Assembly: GCA_023053575.1 (NCBI GenBank)
Contig: JAKZAP010000021.1
Location: forward strand, 9,052,212 to 9,116,211
Reading direction: 5' to 3'
Source of the DNA: Branchinecta lynchi
Taxonomy: Eukaryota > Arthropoda > Branchiopoda > Anostraca > Branchinectidae
Length of the DNA: 64,000 bases
The notes below the pieces were generated by a model. That model was not told the DNA's origin and ran no database searches. It saw only the letters and a program-made list of their open reading frames with translations. Shown here one piece after another: positions 60,515-64,000 of this stretch. Position 1 is the first letter of the stretch. The number at the start of each line of letters is the position of its first letter. The position numbers and the translations under genes are program-made.

Positions 60515-62303
60515 CTGCAAAAAAAGCCCATGATAGCTAAAATATCGAAATAAAAATAATTCTCAATGATAAAAAACTATCCTAGCACTATTTAAAGTAG
60601 AGCTGAAATCTGATACTCTTCCATTATTTGTCTTCTCAGTAACATGCGCCATCACTACTTCGCTTATTTATCAGAGTCGTTTTCACGCTTCAAATCTAAT
60701 CTTCCTATCGAGAGAATTTTCACAATTAGGCCCTGCCTCTCCCCTCGTTTGTTGTTTGTAAGTCAGAGACGGACTGTACAAACCAATCAGAGACAACATT
60801 TATGAGGCTGGTCAAGATTGCGCGTAACAGATTAGTTTGCTTTCACAGTTAATTCACGGGAGCTTATCGTTTTTTTTTTTTCCGGGGAATTTGCACTGGA
60901 ATGCCGCAACATGGAACGATTGCGTATTCAGCGAACCTTTAAAGTTTAACCGAAAAGGGCCAAGATCCGACACTATACCTACACGTCACGTATTTACTTA
61001 AATAAGCCTGAAAACCCGAAACAAATGCGTTACTCCGTCTGTCCGCTGTCCACCGATAATGGATTTCATCGAGGGAACTTTCGGATTTGTGGTACCTTTA
61101 TGCACCTGGAATATTTACTAACTACAAAGGAAAGCCATTACGGAAAAATAAGTCGGCGCTGAAGTGGAGACAAATTTCGAGTCCATTTCTGTGTTGGTCC
61201 AGTGTTGGCAGAGTATTGTTAATAGTTCTATAACATTGAGTCATTATACAAGTGGTAAAAGTTTGTTTTGGAGAGGAAGTGTATTTTAAGTTCAATCTAC
61301 CCGGGAAGGTTTTATGTCGTTGGATCCAATTAAGGGCAAACTGCCTTCCAATTCAGAGCAGGCAGAAGGTTTTTGATAGAGGTAGTGTGGTTCCTAATGG
61401 GAGGTATGCTTGCCCACTTTATGAGAAGGAGGAAGAAAATTTGGACCATTTTCTCCGTAGATGCCCGAAACTTTCTGATTTAAGGAAAATTTATCTAGAG
61501 GGTGTGGATTTATCTAGAGGGTTTTGAGCAATAGTAACCCTACCGTTATTGCTCGAGTGGGCGTGTACATAGATAAATCTTTAGAGTTAAGAAGGAGTCT
61601 GATTGTTTAAGTTATATTTTTGTTTTTGTTTGTTTGTGTATATGGCCCGGGGCTTTTGAAATACAATAATCTTTCTATCTATCTATTGTCTGGAAGGAAA
61701 TTCGAGGCGGAAATCTTCGCGTAACTGGTTCTAATTTCCGGCTGAGCAGGGGACGTTCCGGAATCGGTTCTTCTGCCTAAATTCTGGGAATGGAACATAA
61801 ACGGGTCCCGAAAATTCATGGATGTTAATGCCGGAATACCGAGTCCTGAAATTCAGAGAACATTCCGGGCACGGAAACCGTCACGGAAATCCCACTTCAG
61901 TAATTCCTGTATACTGGAATTCCCAGGCAAGGAAATTACGGAATTCCGGGGCGGCCCGGAATGTTATTCCAAATTTTCGGACTCGGAAATCCGGGCACCC
62001 TTTTTTCCTACAGGATCGTCTTTAATCCTGCAAATGCGGGCTTGTTTTCAAATTCAAAATCTCTGCGTCTGGATGAATTATGGGTTGTCGTGCAAGCAGC
62101 GCACACTCTGAACGTCATTACTAGAGCCTCGGACGAAAAAATGCAAAATCCCTGAAATGGGTCAAATGTTTCAGTGCCTTCAAACGTCAGATGTAAAGAT
62201 AAGCTGCCTATTATGAGAAAGTAGAGATCCTTTCAACTTAACGATGAAAATACAAAAAAAAAATGATCGTCCATCCGCATCAGGGCTGTATAAGAAATCA
62301 TAC
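60515..62303 (-). other. Intron of the unidentified host gene
   Basis: The donor GATAA|gtatga lies at 62303 and the acceptor ...tgcag at 60515 on the - strand. It contains a LINE fragment in opposite orientation (61215-61680) and GGAATTCC-rich degenerate repeats (61690-62040). Confidence 0.5.
61215..61680 (+). pseudogene. LINE C-terminal zinc-knuckle fragment
   Basis: WIQLRANCLPIQSRQ ... YACPLYEKEEENLDHFLRRCPKL fits the C-terminal cysteine region 'CPLC-x-E-E-T-x-x-H-F-L-x-x-C' of several LINE clades. The second zinc Cys is replaced by Tyr. It ends at a CTATCTATCTATTG microsatellite tail. Confidence 0.7.
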
Positions 62304-62400
62304 TTATCACAGATTCGATGCTGCTGATCCGCCCGTCACTTCGTAGAAATTTAGCGTCGCCGATTTGTTTTTCCGCTGCGGATAGAAGGCAGGAAATAAT
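62304..62400 (-). CDS. Penultimate coding exon of the unidentified host gene
   Basis: The 97-bp exon lies between acceptor TATTTCCATTTCAG (ends 62401) and donor gtatga. It encodes IISCLLSAAEKQIGDAKFLR and then SDGRISSIESVI, with one base left over that joins in phase to the exon at 60514. Earlier exons were not found up to 64000. The region 62520-63400 contains nothing I can assign. Confidence 0.55.
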
Positions 62401-63414
62401 CTGAAATGGAAATAGATATTCACTCATAGTGCGAACACAACAACAAGGGTTTCCCGGCCGGATTTTCTGCACAATCACCATCAAGACGAAAAAGATATCC
62501 TTTTCCATATGGAAGTGACGATGGTGCCGAAATCCGGTGTTGAAAAAATCTCAGCCGATTATCCGAGTCTCGTGAGGTCACGCAAGAAGTCAACATTTCG
62601 TATTTACTAACGGAACTCCTTGTCCCTAGAACGGTTTATAAATGTAGACGCGTCCAGCGCCTCTACATATATAGATACAAATATATATTCTGCAAAATTC
62701 GTTTACTAAATTTTCCCTAATTCTATCATGACGTCACAATAGCGTCAAGGGCCTCGGATAATACGCCCTTATAAAACTGCTCCCGTATTAGTTCTTTTTT
62801 GCCGCTAGATGCGCTAGTGTAAAGTAAACAATGACACGTTACTTCTTGGTGTACATTAACAGGTTTGTCTGGCTATTTCCAATCCCTTCGTGTTTGGCTC
62901 TTAGGCCTGGCCAAGTTTGAAATTGTTCAAAATGATCAATTGTTCACCCAACTATGTTCTATCAAACTCCATCAAGTTTCAATCCTGGCTTCCGACTTCA
63001 GTGCTGACTACTGGTTGACTTTTCGATAGGGCTAATGCGCGACTCGGTATGAACTGAAAAATCGCTTGTTCCCCCTTCAGATAAATCATACCAAGATCTC
63101 GCGTGTGACTCTTTTTGTTTCTCTAGCGCACCTAGGGGAAATTCGTCACTGGATTTCATGAGGGGCGTATAGGCTGAGATTTAGTTTAGCCTAGACCCCG
63201 AAGCCGCGCCGAGTTTATTTTTTTCGGGCACGCCGCTTTCCGGTCTTTTTTAGCTAAAATTTTGGAACTTTGGGGGCCAAAATTTGGAACATTTTCGTGC
63301 CTGAACTGGCTGTATATGCATGAGATTATCAGCATAAAAGTATCGGTTGGACTGACCAGCCAGGCAGCTTTTCAACATAATTTCAGGTATTTTGGTATAA
63401 GGCGTCATCTCGCT

Positions 63415-63525
63415 GTTCCATACGGATTCTCGCTGCGGAGTCTCTACATTTTTGCTTGTACTAGGGACTCACTTCCCCCATTTTGACGGGTCCCCACCCA
63501 CGCGATTGCTCCAATTATCATATTA
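63415..63525 (+). mobile_element. Partial copy of the CCCCGAGGA MITE family
   Basis: GATTCTCGCTGCGGAGTCTC, TTTTTGCTTGTACTAGGGACT, CACTTCCCCC, GGTCCCCACC and TTGCTCC-ATTATCAT follow the left-half order of the element at 22121 at lower similarity. Confidence 0.6.
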
Positions 63526-63609
63526 CGCTTACGGCAGTCAGAAGGGTCCGCTGCAGGGAGGACCCCTTCAGAGCGAGTCGACGTAACATAAGAAATTACG
63601 GAACGTATC

Positions 63610-63900
63610 TTAAAGGGCGATTTTGGCGGTCTGGAAAGCTCCGCTAGCTTATGCGCCAGCTGTTCTTGCGACTTCGGCTAAAAGTCGCTTCGCTTTCCAA
63701 AGCTGTTCTCGCGCTCCACTAGTTTCCGCCAGCACCTGGAAAGCGAATCCACATCACGAGTGGAAAGTGATTTCGGCAAGTCAGCGAGAAGTTGTAAAGG
63801 TGCAACTGAGGCTCAACGACTTTTTACTTGTTCTTGCGCTCGGCGGAAAGCGAAAGCTTTTCGGAAAGCGAATCGAAGAGATCGCCAGAATCGCCCTTAA
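63610..63900. mobile_element. MITE with TTAAAGGGCGATT-TGGCG termini
   Basis: The left end TTAAAGGGCGATTTTGGCG is mirrored by CGCCAGAATCGCCCTTAA. TTAA at both ends would fit a piggyBac-type target, but one extra A at the left makes the exact boundary uncertain. The interior has GCGAACAAGAACAGC-like G/C-rich inverted segments (GGAAAGCG, CTTTCC). Confidence 0.6.
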
Positions 63901-64000
63901 AGGACCCCTCTTGCTTATTCTGCCTTTTATAAAATACTTAGCTCCCATATGGAATTATAAGCTTCTAGGATCCCCACATTTCTCCATTCTTTCGTTTCGT

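Noticed and set aside
61690..62040. Open frames over GGAATTCC-rich sequence.
   Set aside because: Low-complexity degenerate repeat in the intron of the - strand gene; no domain or splice support.

Overview
This window is eukaryotic and almost certainly from an invertebrate animal genome. It has spliced C2H2 zinc-finger genes, GT-AG introns, decayed non-LTR retrotransposons and many miniature DNA transposons with target-site duplications (TSDs). The species cannot be named from the sequence. There is little host coding sequence: two paralogous zinc-finger genes on the + strand (16.5-17.8 kb and 53.4-55.0 kb) and the last two exons of an unidentified gene on the - strand (60.3-62.4 kb). The rest is a dense, nested pile of mobile elements.

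Region 1 to about 5347 is the right-hand part of a Polinton/Maverick-type (adintovirus-like) integrated DNA element. It holds an adenain-type protease (cut by the window edge), a small zinc-ribbon ORF that meets a DDE integrase across a frameshift, then a compact set of virion-type genes: an unknown protein, a penton-like minor capsid candidate, a small basic protein, a double-jelly-roll major capsid candidate and a small conserved protein. All six internal gene starts sit inside the word TAAATG, which resembles poxvirus-type late promoters.

Region 26485 to 37067 is the most unusual object. It is a 10.58 kb element bounded by a perfect 6-bp TSD (AACTTC) with 5'-AG...CT-3' termini, as expected of Polinton integration. 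It consists almost wholly of two near-identical 5.0 kb inverted arms around a 588-bp loop. Each arm carries the same intron-containing gene for a protein-primed family B DNA polymerase; the two copies point at each other and neither has a complete C-terminus. It looks like a fold-back (snap-back) replication product that was integrated as a unit. It has no integrase or capsid genes, so it would depend on helper functions such as those in region 1. Transcripts crossing the centre would form very long hairpin RNA against the polymerase gene. It landed in a degenerate tandem repeat (25.1-26.5 and 37.1-38.7 kb).

Elsewhere: hAT-type miniature elements with 8-bp TSDs at 6.5, 7.2, 8.1, 39.3, 40.6, 41.0, 43.3, 45.5 and 50.8 kb, several nested; elements with 3-bp TSDs at 22.1, 24.0, 44.1, 55.6 and 56.6 kb; mariner-like pairs at 42 kb; a 3.3 kb fold-back element built of TACTCGACC-type repeats (44.9-48.2 kb); LINE fragments in both orientations at 9.4-11.5, 13.9-16.0, 21.4-22.9, 50.5-51.5 and 61.2 kb; and minisatellite-like repeats with long G/C tracts. 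Stretches not listed as features showed nothing I could identify.
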